Assembly (NCBI RefSeq): GCF_047663525.1
Contig: NC_092587.1
Location: 45,840,501-45,904,500, forward strand
Direction: 5' to 3'
Source of the DNA: Anas platyrhynchos
Taxonomy: Eukaryota; Chordata; Aves; Anseriformes; Anatidae
Length of the DNA stretch: 64,000 nucleotides
The translations under genes were made by a program, and so were the position numbers. Shown piece after piece: positions 39,701 to 52,360 of the stretch. Position 1 is the first letter of the stretch. The number at the start of each line of letters is the position of its first letter. The notes beneath the pieces are model-generated. The model was not told the origin of the DNA, ran no database searches, and saw only the letters and a list, made by a program, of their open reading frames with translations.

Positions 39701-41148
39701 GTCATTTTCTTGATGTGTGTTGTTTGTTGGAGAGCCCATGCAGCTAGTGACTGGAAGAGCACCCTGAGAAGAGAATTATTCCTATTGCTTGGAGACACTC
39801 CTACCTATTGCTGTGGATAACAGAAGGAAAGGAATCATTCTGTAAACTTCACTTTGCCTCTAAGTACGCTGGCCTGGCATTGCCCATGTCTCAGCTGCCA
39901 ATCCCTGTTCATGGTCATTTACTGAATTTCTCCCAGGCAGAACATGCATTTCCCTTCCTTCCTTCTTCCTCACCACAGGTGAGCTCCTGCCCTGTGCCAA
40001 ACTCTTTTGGTCTGCTCTCAAGTCAAGAAGAAAACCAATTATCTTCAGCCTGGTACATCATGCATGAAGAGAGGAAAATGGGATACCAACAATGGATTGG
40101 CATCTGACTGAAGAGTAGATGCGCAGCCCTCAAATTGGCTAAGCTTATTGAAGAAGGATGGCTGACCTATACTGTAGAATATAGTTAGTATCCATCCCTG
40201 TATTGCTAAATGGTGAGGGGGAGAGGTAATAAACTTGCTTCCTAAACCATGCATCTCTCACTTTGTCCTGAGTCTCAGAAATATTGAAGGACTGGAGGGG
40301 AAGAAGGATGGGTCTGTTTCTCTTCTCCGTTCCAAGGCTGACAGTATGTTCCCAAACTCCTCGATGTCTGTTGAACAGATGTGCTGGCTGGGCAAAAGAG
40401 GGCAGGTACCTGGTTTCATCCCCATCTAACTCTCATGTGGCTAGCCCATTTGGAGGGCTCCTGGGCTTTCTTTTATTATAGATTTGGGTTGAAACTCTGA
40501 TTATCTTCTCTGCACAGACTACAGAATGACAGCAGAGTTCACCTGACTGACACATGGGAAGTCCCATGATAACCCTATTGAAATTGCTGCCAAAACTCCA
40601 CATCTGGGAGCCGTAGGTAAGTTTTAGAGAAGTCACTGCTAGGTTACAAGCCACTAAATGACTCCCACTAGTTTTGAATCAAGCATATATACTGTAAGTG
40701 AACAAAGTGAGTTAACCTACACTGGGGCTGTTAATTTTGCCTGCTAGGCACAACTGAAAAACAAATAAACAAACAATCATAAAAATTACAGGTACTTTAT
40801 CTGTCCCTTCAGAGTTCAACCACATAAACTGCTGAACTGGAACTACAGGGACAGAAAGACCTCACAGTGGAGAAGGGGAAGACTGGGTGATTTGCATTGG
40901 GAATTTCCTAGAGCAGATAGATGACTGCCTTAGGATATCTCTGCTCCATTTGGGAAGACTATCTTGGTCAGTTCTCCATCCACTTTCTTCATCTTTCCCT
41001 CCCTCTGGGTTGCTAAATGGAAAGGCAGGATCAGGAGGCCTTTAAAAGAATGAGCAAAAGAAAAAGAAGGGTATTGTTTTTGAAACTGATCAGTGGCAGA
41101 CAGGTCCATGTTTAACAGCCCTAATTTGGACATTATCAGATGATCTTG

Positions 41149-41151
<3 letters not shown>

Positions 41152-41181
<30 letters not shown>
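41152..41181 (+). repeat. Poly-A tract, about 30 nt
   Basis: An uninterrupted A run with no recognisable retroposed sequence 5' of it. Confidence 0.97.
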
Positions 41182-41184
<3 letters not shown>

Positions 41185-43938
41185 TCCTCAGGGGTGGCTC
41201 TGCTTTTGTTGTAAGTGCAAAGAAACATCATGGCCAATCGCATTTTGTCTTTGACTTCAGTGGGACTAGTATTTCACCCATTGAGCATTGAGTATGTTTA
41301 ATTGATATTTCCCATGCTCAGATACTTTTTACATTTCATTCCCCTCAAATCTACTACGTCAACTTCCAGTCAGGAATACAGCTCTACCTGCAGCCTTCAA
41401 CTTGGTTAATTCTGCTGCAGAAACAATCTTACTCTGAGGTAAAGTCTTACTCAACTGCATCAGTAACCTATCTGGAAGAAGAGACATTTGCCAAGGAAGG
41501 TTAAGTGGCAATCAGAGGGCCTGACATATACAGAAAGGTGAGAAACCAAAATATGACTAGGCAGGCTGAGCACCAAGTAAAAGTAGGAGGATACATGACC
41601 ATACAGAAGTATCAGAAACACCTGAATGTTAAGGATGGAAAGGAGTTGATTAAAGTGGTATCATAGATAAAAGCAGGAGCAATAGCAGGATCATCTTTTC
41701 AGAGATGATACATTCACAGCTAAATATAAAACCGAGCTTTGATAATGAAACTTGCCACATACAAGAACAGTTTTTCACAGTAAGTTATTACGCCCCGTCT
41801 GCTGAGACCTTAAACCTAGACTCAGAAAGTACCTTATAAGGCAGGGACAAAGCTGCCACAGCCTCCAGAATGGAAAAGATGGCCCAATATATCTTTTTCT
41901 TCCATAATTTCTATAATTCTATGAGCCTTCATATTTTGAAAATAAAATTCATTTCTGTTCATCGAATGCTGCCACTGCCTGTTGTCTTGCAGAAGTAGAA
42001 ACCTCTCCCCAAAAAGTTTCAGCTGCCCTTTATTGCAGTCTTTCGTCACTGTCACATCATCGTCTTCAGGCTATCTGCACCAGAAAAAAAGTGTTTAGGC
42101 ACTAAGATTAATAACAGGTTTATTGGAAGGGGTGAAAATGCAATAGGATGCATGATTTTTAGCCTCTAGCTGTTAATGCAGAATCTTACACACTTTAGCA
42201 CTCTTTGCCCATGGAAAACAGGAATGCTGTTTCTGCAGATATTGGAAACATGGCATGTTCACAACATTCTGCTTTCAGAAGACAAGTAATTTTGACCAGT
42301 TGCTTTTAATAAACTAAGAAAATATGACTGTGAGTACAGCAGTGCTTTCAGAAAGGACATTTTTCCCAGCTTACCCACCATATATTTTTTTAGCATTCCT
42401 GAAATGCAGTGTGTCATTTTTGAAATGAATTAAAGTTGATATGGGGTAGAAGAGTAAAATAAGCAGTGGGAATGGAAATGAATTCTTGATTAAAGAAAGA
42501 ATGCTCAAAGTAGATATAACAACAACAACAAAAAGACTGTGGAAGAAAACTGCTCTGTCAGTGACTTATTTTCCCTTGGTACATGTTATGAACTATACTC
42601 TCAGAAAGAAACCAGAATCCCAAGAGGAGTCAGTGGGGCTAGAAAGGTGACACAAATGAGAGATGGACAAACAACTGTAAATAAATTTCCTGATTATTAT
42701 TATCTCCCCTCTCCCCACTTCTTAATTTCTTTTCCTGGTGACAACAAATCTTAATTCCACCTTTTTTCTCATTCTTGTGTATCACATGCAAGGTAGTTAG
42801 CCCAAATTTCATGGAGTGAAATGTGTTCCATTGGGAAATAATTGCTCAGTTGGGGGTGAGGAAGGGGAATGTTTTATTACACATCTTGGAAAAGGAGATG
42901 TGTTCAGATCATTAAGCCATACTTTTCTCTCTGGATAAAATCAGATCAGAGGGCACTGGAGACATGACAGCAATGGGAGAAAAAGATAGATGAACATACA
43001 CACTGATAAGATGGATGGACAGATATGACAGATGCTGATAACAGGGTTTTAATATATGGGATAGAAGAGATTGTAAAAACTACAATCTTCCTTTGGCCAG
43101 ATGTGGAAACTGTTTTCTGAAATGTTACATTTAGCGTTAAGAATTCTGTAAAAGCATTAAAGTGATCTGATGTATATGATTTATAATAACTATAAAGAAG
43201 CTACCAGGCTGTAAATGGAAAAATGGAAAGGCTCTGAGGAGCAGAAAATCATGGGACAACAGAAATAATTTGAAAAATAGTATCCACAAGTAATATAGAC
43301 ACTTTCTCACAGGTATCTCCAGAGAAGAAACTTCTTACTGAAATAAACAGCAATTTTGTATCTAGTCCCTGTAACTGATTACATCATCTGCTATATTTAG
43401 AATACCTCCAGTGTAACCATGGAAACTGCTTTTGCTAAAACTCACATTATTCCATTCAACATTAGTTGACACTATGGAAATACTCCAGAAAGCTCACAAA
43501 ACAATTAATGTATCACTATTATTATATGCCTGTATGTATAGCTATGTGGTTTTGTCTTTTCTTGAAGTATGCATTGTGCGTACCTGGAGATGTCAGATTT
43601 CTGACAAAGACTACAAAAAAACAGATACATAGCAATGGAGTGAGCATACAAGACTACAGGAGAATTCAGAGTACATCCTCTGTACTTTCTTTCAGCCCAG
43701 CTGCCCAACGCTTATGCTGGCTTATGCTGTCACTGTGCATCCACATGTCTGTGTGCCTTTTTTTTCCCACATAATTTTTGAACCTAATTTCAACCAAATT
43801 TGATGAAGACAAGAGAATGGAGTTTTTTTAAAATCTTTTCACAAGCTTTGCAAAGGTAAAGTTATGCAGAAAAAAGTTTTACCAATGATCCCAGTGAAAA
43901 ACAAGCAGGGCAATCCATATTAGACGCAGCAGAGTCTT

Positions 43939-43954
43939 AAAAAAAAAAATCAAG

Positions 43955-43985
<31 letters not shown>

Positions 43986-43987
43986 AA
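43939..43987 (+). repeat. Interrupted poly-A tract
   Basis: A runs broken by single G, TC or AG bases over about 50 nt. Confidence 0.93.
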
Positions 43988-44679
43988 TACCTAATGTAGA
44001 AAGGAATTCAGAATACTTCCAAGCAGGAGTCCCAGAATCAGCCTTCCAAACTGGAGGAAAGGAACCACAAACATTTCAATATAAAATTTCTTTAAATTTA
44101 TGCAAGCAATTTTCTGAGATTAAAAGGTAAAGCTAGTACTAGGAAACAAAGGCTTATGTTACACAGCAAGTACAGATGACCAGTTTTGACAGTACAGGAA
44201 TGTTACTATAGGTTCCAAGGTACATCTATGCTCTGCAGCATATTCAGAACTGAGCTATAAAATGGGAAAGAGGTGACTACATGTGCATACCAAAGTTGAT
44301 TGTGAATAATTGCAGAAGGATCTTCTGATATTATATGACTGAGTGATAAAATGGCAAATGAAGTTCAGTGGTAATAAATATGAAACAGGGAATGCATGAG
44401 GACAATAACATAAACTATACAGGTACAGGGATGAGATAACTTACCAACTATTACTCTGAAAGAAATACTGTATTTGTAGTCACCTCAGCACAATGATGAG
44501 TAAAAAAGGCAAATCAGATATTTAGAGTTATTGGAAAAGTTATCAGAGCAAAACAGAAAATAACCTATGCCATTTATAAATTCAGGGTGCACACATTTTT
44601 ATGACTCTCTGTGATTTTAGTCACCTCAGAATTGATGTGAGAGAACTGGCTAACATGAGGAAGAAGAAGAAAACAGAGC

Positions 44680-44850
44680 CAGGCTATGGCATCCTTTCAA
44701 GAACAGAAGAATAGATTAGAATTCCTCACCCTGGAAGAGAGTCGGCTGAGGGGTGGTAAGATTAAAGCCTACAGAAACTTGAATAGTATGGAGAAGATGA
44801 AGGGGGAGTGACCTCCTTCACACTGGGGAGAGGATGAAACAGGAAGAAGG
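44680..44850 (+). mobile_element. Old CR1/L3-like LINE remnant, plus strand
   Basis: The segment TTCCTCACCCTGGAAGAGAG, then TCGGCTGAGGGGTGGTAAGA and the GAATAGTATGGAGAAG stretch, follows the older amniote CR1/L3 pattern, in which a [12 protein letters not shown] block is followed by a region with GTGGAGAAGGTG. Divergence is high and the ends are not resolvable by eye. It appears much older than the other CR1 copies in the window. Confidence 0.6.
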
Positions 44851-47057
44851 GAAATGACCTTGACCCCAAATTCCACTTCATGTGAGAGTCCTGCCAGTGG
44901 TGTGTCTTTTACATATGTCCCAAGTCCCATATCCTGTCTCTGAGTGGTGCTAGCTGAGAGCATATGTTGTATATGAGGTCTTAGCACCACTGCATAAAGA
45001 GACTGCAGAAAAACAGAGGAATCATTACAGAAGTGGGGAAGAGACATTTCTAGTAACTATTTAAATGAGCAAACACTCACCAAAGATATTGATTTTATTC
45101 CATTAGAGCTTTATGGGTAGCATGCTGTCACTAGCAATAACCTGATTCTGCAGGAGCATGATGGCAAGACCAGCTGGATCCTTCAACTGAGTGGCACAAC
45201 ACTTGCTTTGAAAAGACTACAGTTTCAAACCTTTTCTCAAGAACAGCTGCCACAATTTGCCCTTAACTTACAATTAATGAGTTGTGGCATGGGATCAGAT
45301 CTGTAGAACAAAAAGGATGGTCCTGATAGTTTGAATCTTCAGTAAAAGGCCTGAAGGAGTGAAGGTGCTTCCGCCTAGTTCTAGGCCAGTGCCATGGGCT
45401 GAAGGCAGCAGAACTCCTGCTGGCCTCCCACTGCTCCCTGGGCTGTCCTGGCACCCCTCTTCCTGTCACCAGGTTGTAAAAAATGGTTGTTGAAATGTTC
45501 TAAACAAAAAATAACCAAGCAGAAAAATCTACACAAAATATTGCTCTGCTGCAAATGATGGCCCACTGCTTGCCAGCTGCTGGGTGGGTTTTGTCTACAT
45601 GGCTTCTGAGGAAAAGTAGTCAAATGGACTTTGAGTGCAGTGGCAGAGCAAAAGAGAGCAGCAACAAAATGTCCCCAAAGTCACTGGAACGAAGTACCTA
45701 AAAGTCAATCCTTGCAATATCAAGTGATAGGGTTCCCACACATACCATGGATAAGGGAATGAGTCCTTCCTTCAAAGACAGCTCTGCAAACCCTTCATGG
45801 TGCAGATCACCAGTTACACTGTACAAAAGAATTGAATCATTATCGAATGCATAAAATCCGTAAATATTTCATGTTGATAAAATATTTTCACTCACATGTA
45901 GTAGACTGATTTTCAAATGACACAACTCTGCCAACTTTAATATTTTTAACAAACTTTTTCTTAGGCACCAATCCTGATTCAGTCTTTAGAGTATCAAAGA
46001 TGTTAGCTTGAAAAGCATAACCTTCCAAAATATTTTGCAAACATTTAATGGTATGTCCACTTGTACTATTGGAATTCTTTCACAGAAAAATCAGATTGTT
46101 ACCAACATCCAGAAACTAATTAGGAAGGAAAAGTATATTTCAAACTGCAAATTGTCTTTTCTATACTCTCAGAGCATTACAAATTGAATGACAACTTGAT
46201 TTTCAACCCCCATCCCCTTCTGCAATGTTAAAAATATGAGTGGAAAAATAATATCTCACCAAGCTGAAACCTTGTTTTACAAATACAAGTTTTAGCCCAA
46301 GGCAATAGTTTCAAACAGTCAAGTGGGAAATCCTGAAAATAGGGGCTGGAATGTCCTGTTAGAGTGGAGAGGCACCCTGAACTAATGCATTGTCTACATG
46401 ATGTGTTGTAGCATTCCTGCTAATGGGGTGGAGATGATTTTGGATTGATGTTATTTTTGTATGCAAAGTCATTAGACACCTCCAAGTCATTTCCATCTCA
46501 CTTTAATCCTTCAGTGTAACATAGACAGTTTCATAGTCCCACATAATATGAACCAGCTGAGTGGATTCCAATTTATCAGGAAACTATAAATTGCAAAATA
46601 CCAAACTGAAACTGCAGCATCAAACCCAGTGATCACTGTCCCATACATTTCAGATTGTTATTTAAGGCCTCCAGGGAGATCAATGCTGTATAACCTATTT
46701 CTCAGGATTCCTGTCAGTTATATGAACTCGGCAACTGCTTTTACTAATATATTATGACTTGTTTATGATATTGGAGAATAAGTGATGGGATCAACATGGT
46801 CACGGAGAAACAGGAAATGATGTGGAAATTGTCTGGAAAGGGTATCTTTTTTTTTTTTTTTCCTGGCTATATATGCACATACCAAAGGACGGTGCTATTA
46901 CTAATATATCCCTTACGCCTTCATTTAGGCCCTTCAGACATTGTGTTTGAACCTAGATGTGTCCTCTTTGTCAGAAATGCAATATCGAGGATAATGATAC
47001 AATTTTAATCTGCCCTTCAACAGTCACAGAATTCAGACTTAAGATTTAGCTTTAAAA

Positions 47058-47687
47058 TTAATTTTTGAAGTTACAAAGAAAATTTGTCAGAGAAACTTTG
47101 TATCTGTGGATTTCTTCACAGATTATGTGTCTGTCAGGCAAGTAACACCCCATTTGAGAGCAGCCGATAAAAGAGCTCATTTCAACCTCCGCTGTGTTCG
47201 TGCTTGCTCCCTGCTGGTGCAGGGAATGGCTTCCAGCAAAGAGGAGGCTGAATCCCTCCAGCAGGGATTTCCTCTCCAGCTGCTGCAAACAAGATGGATC
47301 CACGAGGCTCTTTGTGGGAAGTAACACAACAAGTTCCTGCTGAGCAGGAAATTTCCTAGTTACACCTCCATTACATTCCCACTTCCTCAACCAGCACTCA
47401 CCAGTGAATAAGCCAAGTCTCACCAGCAAGGCACTGGAAAAATCAAACAGAAAGGCAAGGTGGATACCCTCCCATCTTTCTGTAGGAGGTGCTTCTGATA
47501 AAGAGGCTTGGAAAGTAGTTATGGCTAAAAAGATCAGGGCACTCAACTGACAAAATTTCATATCCTTTTTTTTTTTTTTTTGGTCCTTCTCCAAGCCAAG
47601 CCCTCTCGCTCTGCATCCCACTACTACATCATATGTGTTCACATCCTTATGCACAACCCCCTGTGCGCCAGCACCTGAGGAGCACAT
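47058..47687 (-). other. 209-codon open frame, unrecognised, probably not a gene
   Basis: It is the longest open frame in the window. It includes a run of five lysines encoded by a poly-A tract (plus-strand T run near 47564-47581), then a stretch beginning MKFCQLSALIFLAITTFQAS. That stretch would read like a signal peptide if translation started at that Met, giving about 168 residues. No domain, repeat or family motif is recognisable, no ribosomal or splice context was established, and the homopolymer inside argues against conserved coding. Local base composition is somewhat more GC-rich than its surroundings, which lengthens chance frames. Confidence 0.2.
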
Positions 47688-48130
47688 CTTTCACTCTGCC
47701 AGCAAAAGACATCACATCCCTTGGGAGACTGCTGCATGCAAACTGTTTTCAGTGTTATATCACAGATTTCCCAAAAGGCTCATGCTATCAGTACAATAAC
47801 TCCCATTTTACAGAGGGCATAACAACAGCTGAGAGCTTATACATTTTTCTTAGAAATTGGTAGTATGAATAATAGATTTAACTCAGGAATATGTTTAAGT
47901 ACATATTTAAGTACATTTGCATTGTTCTCTAGGACTACATTCTTAAAGACTTATTATAAAGCTCTCTTTAAATCCTGTTGATTAAGGTCCATGCCTATAT
48001 GGCTTTCTGAGTAAGAGAACTTCACCAAATTGGAGTCTCATGTATACTATGGATGGCTTAAAAAATAAAATGCTGTTCACTGTAAGCACCCAAGAGACTA
48101 CAGGAATATATCAAGGGCTTTCATACTTAC

Positions 48131-48166
48131 TGTCAGGCATGAGCAGATTCATTTTGGGTCTGCCTT
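48131..48166 (-). other. Micro-exon-like element, 36 nt
   Basis: The minus strand reads CTTTCTCTGCTCAG, then 36 nt, then GTAAGTATG, so both splice signals are near consensus. Only one of three phases is open and would give GRPKMNLLMPD. Its length is a multiple of three, as for in-frame micro-exons. There is no protein match and no recognised host gene, so coincidence is likely. Confidence 0.2.
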
Positions 48167-48290
48167 CTGAGCAGAGAAAGTATCAGTGAGTTGGAACTGT
48201 AGCACACAAAATAAGAGAAATCAACACGATGGTCTCATCTGATAATTACAGTGCAACGTGCTTTCTGTTGCCTTCCTCCCCACCCCTGAC

Positions 48291-48316
48291 AAAAAAAAAA
48301 AAAAAAAAAAAAAAAA
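48291..48316 (+). repeat. Poly-A tract, 26 nt
   Basis: An uninterrupted A run. Confidence 0.97.
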
Positions 48317-51300
48317 GATTACTTGTTTTCTTCAAAGCACTGAAGTAAAACCATTTGTCTAATAACAGAAGGTTTCATTTCTGATTACTTGCAATGCCTT
48401 AGTGTATCCTACATCATTCTTACATGGCAGTGAGTTTTGCAATCAATATGATCCTAACTGTGATTCTGTGACAAGGTACTTTAAAAGACAGTGCTCTACT
48501 GTCATTTCCCATGTAACTCTTCTTCCTCCTCCTTCTTCCCTCCCTGTACAGTGGAAGATGTAGCCTGAATGAGATACTTGCAATGACATCACCTTAATTT
48601 CATACACACAGACATACAGTTCTCTCATGGCAAAATATTGTACAGTGAATTGAAATAAAAGCCATAATGAGAAGAGTTGAATTGTAGGATGTGTTGCAGT
48701 TGTTAAATAGAAACTATTAAAGCCTTTCTCTTTTCTGTCACAAGACATGGTACATATCTTCATAGTATCACAATTCAAGGAACTATTGAATTAGACTAGG
48801 TAGATTCAAGTTCTCATTCTTAATCTTGTTATCTGTGTCATGCTTTTATAATGCTACAGTAAAGAACAGTGTTGTTTTCATGTAATGAAAGTATTGTTTT
48901 CACGTAAAAGAGAGTCTAGTTATTTGAACCCTTGCCCAGCTTTCCTGTTATACATTGTTCACAGCACTTCATCATAGACATATGAATGCCCAAATGTGCA
49001 TATACACACTGCCTAACTCAACCTGTCAACAGGAGTGCCTTGACTACCAATAAAATATGACCTTTTGAGGGTGAATTCTTGCAACTATTTAATGGTACGA
49101 AGTCGTGCACATTAATTTTAAGAAGTTGGAGGCTTGTCTGTAGAAGGAGATATAATAGTAAACCAGTCACAGAGATTTGGCAAAGCCATCAGAATTAATA
49201 GTCAGAGGCTTGAACACAAAGCTATCTATATTGAGCAAACATGGTGAGATGCTCAGCTTTATGGCTAAGTTAAGCCAGGGCATTTCCAGCAGCAACATCT
49301 CTGCTGCCATTTGGACTTAGCACTGATTCAGCCTTGACCTACCAAACTCCCATCACCATTTTCTGCAGCATGGACATACTGCTTCTATACACTTATGCAG
49401 CACAAGCTGACAGTGCTCAGCTTGCCTGAGGCAACTCTGGCTGGGCTAGCTCGAGCACAAGAAACAATCTAGATGAACTATATGTTGTTCCTCTCCTGCC
49501 TTGCTAAGAAGCATGCAGTATTGATATAGGCTTCCCACCTAAGCAATGATTTACTTTCTCCTTGCTTAGCATATCAATTCAGACAGGATCAAAGTACTAG
49601 CTGACATGGCTGAAAACTAATCAGCTTATAATTTGCACAGGCTACCACGCTACTATTGTACATCATTAATAAATATGACAAAAATCAGACAACTCTGCTT
49701 GCTGGTCATTCATATTGCATAGGAAATTGACTGAGAATGTCATTAAAAAATCTGTATTCACTCAGAATCAGAAGCACTTTTTCCCATTTTTTTCTTTTCA
49801 GAAGTTGTCCAAATCTTTGAAAATATAGCTGATTTTATAACAGTTGTGCTGATTTTGTAAGGTTTCAGCTATCCCTAAGTGGCTATCCCTAAGTTGTTTT
49901 TTTTGTTTGTTTTGCTTTTTTTTTTTTTTCCCTAATATTAAATGTATTGACAGGCTTCCTTCTTTCTTGTTTTCAATTCTAGGAAAGTTCCACAAGTCCT
50001 TTTTTTTTGTATGATTCTAAGTCATTAAATATCAGGCTATATGCAGAGGAGATGGGATGAAGTGTGAAGCAGATGAAGAGTCATCAGATGAATTGCTTAT
50101 TATAAAAGATCTACTAAATTAGAACAACATTTTTGAGACACTGGAAATCACTCAAAACTCTTTGAAACAGCTCCACTTCTCTCTAACAATCAAAATATTT
50201 TGCAAAAGCCAGTCTAAAGAGTTTGTCTTCCTCCTCATACTGCAGGTATGATTGGCCTGGAAAAATTTTAGCAGGGAATACAAGACCTTCCTAGCAATCC
50301 TGTGAGTTTTCTGGTGAAAACACGTTTAGTAAATGAAAGCCAACAGAAAATTAGTGTGTCTTTCAACAAGGGGAACAAGCAATGCTCCTCAAAGTGCAGT
50401 GCAAAGGGTTCATCAGGATGCCTGTTTTCTTTGACTGCTGTATGGTCTTGCCTGCACGTTGCAGTCCCACCGTGGTGGTCAGGCCAGGCTTGGGGAGCAT
50501 CTCTCCTGCTTTTTGCAAAACCTTTTGCTACTCTCACACTAGTCATGCTGCCATGGTCATCACCCTTTGGCTGGTGGCCAGGCCAGTGTCACTTTCTGCG
50601 GGACCAGAATGTTTCTGGTGTTCTCCTGGCACACTTGATGTGACAGAAGGCAGCATGGCCTAGCACGTTCAGCAGTTTCACTGCTTATGCAGGAATGCAT
50701 CTCCTAGTCAAAGAGAAATTTGAGGCTTTTGATCACCATGTCTGGCTGATCTTTCTCATTCAATTAGTAAATATCAGCAAGGGGAGAATAATTCTGAGAA
50801 ATGATGTTTTTTTTAAAGGCTAATGTCATACATAATGTTATTTTCAAATGTTTTGTCTCAGGAAGATCAATTAACGAAAATAATAGACTAAAATAATCTC
50901 TAAGTGCAAGTATTATTGAAAATACTGAATAATAATAATTTAAGGCCATGACCAATAATAATTAAGGATAATGCTTGTCTCAGGCAAAATAATAGTAACA
51001 GATAGCAACACCATTTTAGCTGGAGGAAAGTGAAAAAAAAAAAAAAGTTTCATCTGCTTTGATATTTAGGATGCAGTCTTTGACTTTGTTAAGATAAAGT
51101 TGAAGAAATGAATTATTCATGTAAATGTTTCCATAGAAACAAGCCAGCAAGTAAAATAATGAAAGCAGCCACTTGTTTTTAAGGGGGAAATTACAAGTTT
51201 TAGCCCATTGGCTGTGAAAGTTTGACAGTTTGTACACTCTGAGGCAACTGCAATGTGTATACCTGCATCATATATACAATCCTGATTCACTCTCTATGAT

Positions 51301-51499
51301 CATTTTTGGCTTTCAGAAGATGGCAGGAATGAGTGCCTCAGCAAGCCTCATTCTGCATCGGATAATTCTCTGAGCACCACCCAGAATCTAACTGCAATGA
51401 GTGGTAACACATACATATATTTTTTAATAAACTATACAGCTCCATTCCCTTCTTTATTAAAAGAAAACTAAGGCCAAAAATCCAAGCACACCAAATCAG

Positions 51500-51502
51500 A
51501 AA

Positions 51503-51545
<43 letters not shown>

Positions 51546-51547
51546 AT
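51500..51547. repeat. (AAAT)n microsatellite
   Basis: About eleven perfect tetranucleotide units. Confidence 0.98.
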
Positions 51548-52150
51548 CCAGTGCAAAAATAATGAAAGGATTTTCAAATAGCACGTTCTTGTGGATGCAC
51601 ACAGATATACAGCTTGGCATTTTCAAAGCAATTAAAACAATTAGGGTGAAACCAACAAATGGAATAGGCGATTTTTTTAAACTGCCTAGTGAAATTCAGA
51701 GCCATGTTCTTGAAGTGTCAAATCCCATTCAGTGCATGTGTAAATTCAACGTCAAAATGGCTGCCGTGCAAGATCTGACATGATGAAACTGGGTTTCTTG
51801 AAAAAAAGGCAGCGGACTAGAAAGGAGCATCCCAAGCTTGCAGCTTGAGGCACAGCAAAATGCCAAAGTATTGATCCCCAGGACAGGGGTCTCTGCACAG
51901 ACACCCAGCTAGGGAGCACTGTGGGGTGAGGACTTTGTCTGCTTCTGTGTGCTAATTCCATGTGGGTGAAGCATTGCTGGGAGCTGGAGCATTAACTCCC
52001 CAGAAAAGTTGTGCTCAGAACACTCATTTGGGAATGGGAACTCCAATATTTCAGTGATGGCAGGCCTAAATCAGAGCAACAGGAGGCTGCCTGATTGTTT
52101 TGGATGTTTCTGCTGGCTTTTGGAGGCCTCTCCAATCTCCTTTGCTCGGG

Positions 52151-52360
52151 GATCACAGAATTGTAGGGGTTGGAAGGGACCTCAAGAGATCATCGGGTCC
52201 AACCTCCCTGCCAAAGCAGATTGCCCAGCTTGGTGTCCATATGGACCTTGAATATCTCCAGACAAGGAGACTCCACAACCTCCCTGGGCGGCCTGGTCCA
52301 GTGGTCTGTCACCCTCACCATGAAGGAGTTCTTTCACACGTTGGTGAAAGGAATGTTGGT
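52151..52360 (-). mobile_element. CR1: CR1 LINE, 3' end, minus strand
   Basis: The plus strand begins GATCACAGAATTGTAGGGGT then TGGAAGGGACCTCAAGAGAT, the reverse complement of the CR1 3' terminus. It continues through CCACAACCTCCCTGGGCGGC and CTGTCACCCTCACCATGAAG. It is a short 5'-truncated copy of about 210 bp. Overlapping short frames on both strands are shadows of this repeat. Confidence 0.92.

Larger units (their letters stand above)
36758..44679. other. Long unique noncoding stretch
   Basis: I recognise no gene. Simple tracts include poly-T near 37690-37707, poly-A at 41152-41181 and an A-rich run near 43939-43987. A minus-strand frame at 41834-42055 lies near a strong-looking acceptor (CTTTTTTTCTGGTGCAG), but its frame carries a stop just inside, so no exon is called. 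Confidence 0.5.
44851..52150. other. Noncoding stretch with one long unexplained frame
   Basis: It holds poly-T tracts near 46848-46861, 47564-47581 and 49892-49930, poly-A at 48291-48316, an (AAAT)n at 51500-51547, the 209-codon minus frame at 47058-47687 and the micro-exon-like element at 48131-48166. No protein family is recognised. Confidence 0.5.

Noticed and set aside
41834..42055. Minus-strand exon candidate next to CTTTTTTTCTGGTGCAG
   Set aside because: The open frame is interrupted by TAG one base inside the putative exon, and the other frames are closed.
47226..47300. Weak resemblance of RKSLLEGFSLLFAG to the SLLEG.F.FS.IWSVG segment after dynein AAA2
   Set aside because: Only a few hydrophobic positions agree, the tryptophan and following glycines are missing, and there are no splice boundaries to support it.
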